Positions 63,002-64,000 of a stretch of 64,000 nucleotides of DNA are shown here, piece by piece. The stretch lies in the NCBI GenBank assembly GCA_003550325.1, contig QKWP01000123.1:95643-159642 (forward strand), written 5' to 3'. Made by a program: the position numbers and the translations under genes. The stretch is from Gigaspora rosea (lineage: Eukaryota; Glomeromycota; Glomeromycetes; Diversisporales; Gigasporaceae). Under the pieces are notes generated by a model, which was given only the letters and a program-made list of their open reading frames with translations, was not told the DNA's origin and did no database searches. Every line of letters begins with the position of its first letter. Positions within the stretch are counted from its first letter, which is position 1.

Positions 63002-64000
63002 TTTTAAGTTATTATTTTACAGCATCTGACATATTAATTATTTTTATCGGTGATATCTGATTTTTATGCTTGCATAAAAATTGTATGATTGGAATAAAGT
63101 TCGTGCTGACAATTTATAACTTATCGAATATAAAATTGTTTCCTCTGCTGCATTCAATTTTTACGTGACTTTAAATATCATTTGTTATTTTAGATCATTC
63201 AATATATATCTGTTTATCCGGCAAACACATATGATCATGAAATTATTTCTTCTTGTTATTTTTCATGTGTTACGATTACTCTTACTAATTATAATATGAA
63301 AGGGTGAGAGTGTTGATGCAGACCTTACTTAGTTAGGGTTAATGATAGGTTAGTTGCTATTTTAGATAGTAATCTGCATCAAAGGTAACCACCTTCGCGG
63401 GTTTCACACGCCGTACTATAATTGTTATAATTGATGATCGTATCTATTAATCAAGTTACATGATTAATATTCTAAAATATTTAGGATAATGAATGTTCCG
63501 CATCATTTTAAAATTTAGGCCGATTGTCATTTGACATTTGTCGTTTCTCGATTATTATTGGTTGAGAAATAACTGGTTGTTATAATTACGTATTTACGTA
63601 TCCATAGGACGATATTCTTTCAATGTTACTTGTCTTTTCTATCCGTTGTACTTAATTTGATCTTTTTTATTCATTATACTTGATTCGATCTTTTGTCGCA
63701 AGAATAGCTTCTGACTAGGGATTTGCAAGTGCTTGCATGCGCAGGTACGAGCATGGCACTAGTACATGTGACGGCACTTGCAGATCCTATTCGTTACTCG
63801 TGAGATCTTTGATCGAATACTAGAAAACTTCAACAAATGTAAGTTTAATGGATGGAACTTGTTATGTCTAGTTATATTAAATTTAAAAACCAGACTTTAA
63901 AAAAACTTCACATACTACTTAGATAGGAATGCAAATTCGCTAAATTGAAATTTGTGAAATAATTTGCGCAATAAGTTAAGCAATCGTACACGAATCGAAA
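63002..64000. other. Intergenic DNA with a short inverted repeat
   Basis: TTGATGCAGA (63313-63322) and TCTGCATCAA (63373-63382) are perfect inverted arms around 50 bp. CTTGCATGCGCAGG and GGCACTTGC words cluster at 63730-63785. No gene seen. Confidence 0.4.

Overview
The window is AT-rich, intron-bearing, transposon-dense eukaryotic DNA. A protein kinase followed by 28-residue leucine-rich repeats, two stand-alone Sel1-repeat genes, kinase-gene relics, short GT-AG introns (about 70-100 nt) and a fungal-type chromodomain Ty3/Gypsy element fit a Glomeromycotina fungus. A Rhizophagus-like arbuscular mycorrhizal fungus is my best guess. This is inference from family content, not a database match. 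There is one run of N (41162-41219) and one apparent sequencing-adapter remnant (44000-44019).

Layout. 1-4870: repeat-rich intergenic DNA with a non-autonomous hAT-type element (3868-4244). 4876-7700: a four-exon TKL-like kinase-LRR gene whose LRR array is broken by a 1-nt deletion and then decays. 7700-12016: intergenic DNA, including a long T-rich stretch. 12017-17997: a complete but dead Ty3/Gypsy chromovirus with LTRs, 5-bp target duplication and a putative self-priming site; a hAT-type MITE sits inside its gag. 18557-19986: a 94-bp satellite-like array. 20117-22095: a minus-strand low-complexity gene or relic holding 22 identical 30-bp units, flanked by a decayed 42-bp array. 22907-24286: a Tc1 element with a DD34E transposase. 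24290-31090: small inverted-repeat elements and intergenic DNA. 31091-32347: Sel1 gene (minus). 35940-36796: a two-exon gene for a secreted, probably GPI-anchored protein (minus). 39062-39555: kinase pseudogene. 40100-45980: strand-asymmetric low-complexity DNA, the N gap and the adapter remnant. 45981-51000: nested MITEs, palindromes and an LTR-like repeat. 52103-53266: a minus-strand poly(A)-tailed retro-insertion with a 17-bp target duplication. 54144-56704: two MITEs, a 39-40 bp array, a kinase pseudogene and a second LTR-like copy. 61054-62316: a second Sel1 gene, an inverted paralogue of the first.

The intact-looking host genes are the two Sel1 genes and the secreted protein gene. The kinase-LRR gene is intact as far as a premature stop. 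They show no pathway link to each other. Kinase-LRR and Sel1 genes belong to families that are usually expanded in these fungi, and the local decay (two kinase pseudogenes, frameshifted LRR repeats) fits a birth-and-death pattern. Most of the rest is mobile DNA. Perfect 8-bp duplications around four hAT-type elements and TA-type flanks around several Tc1/mariner-type elements give the best-supported boundaries.
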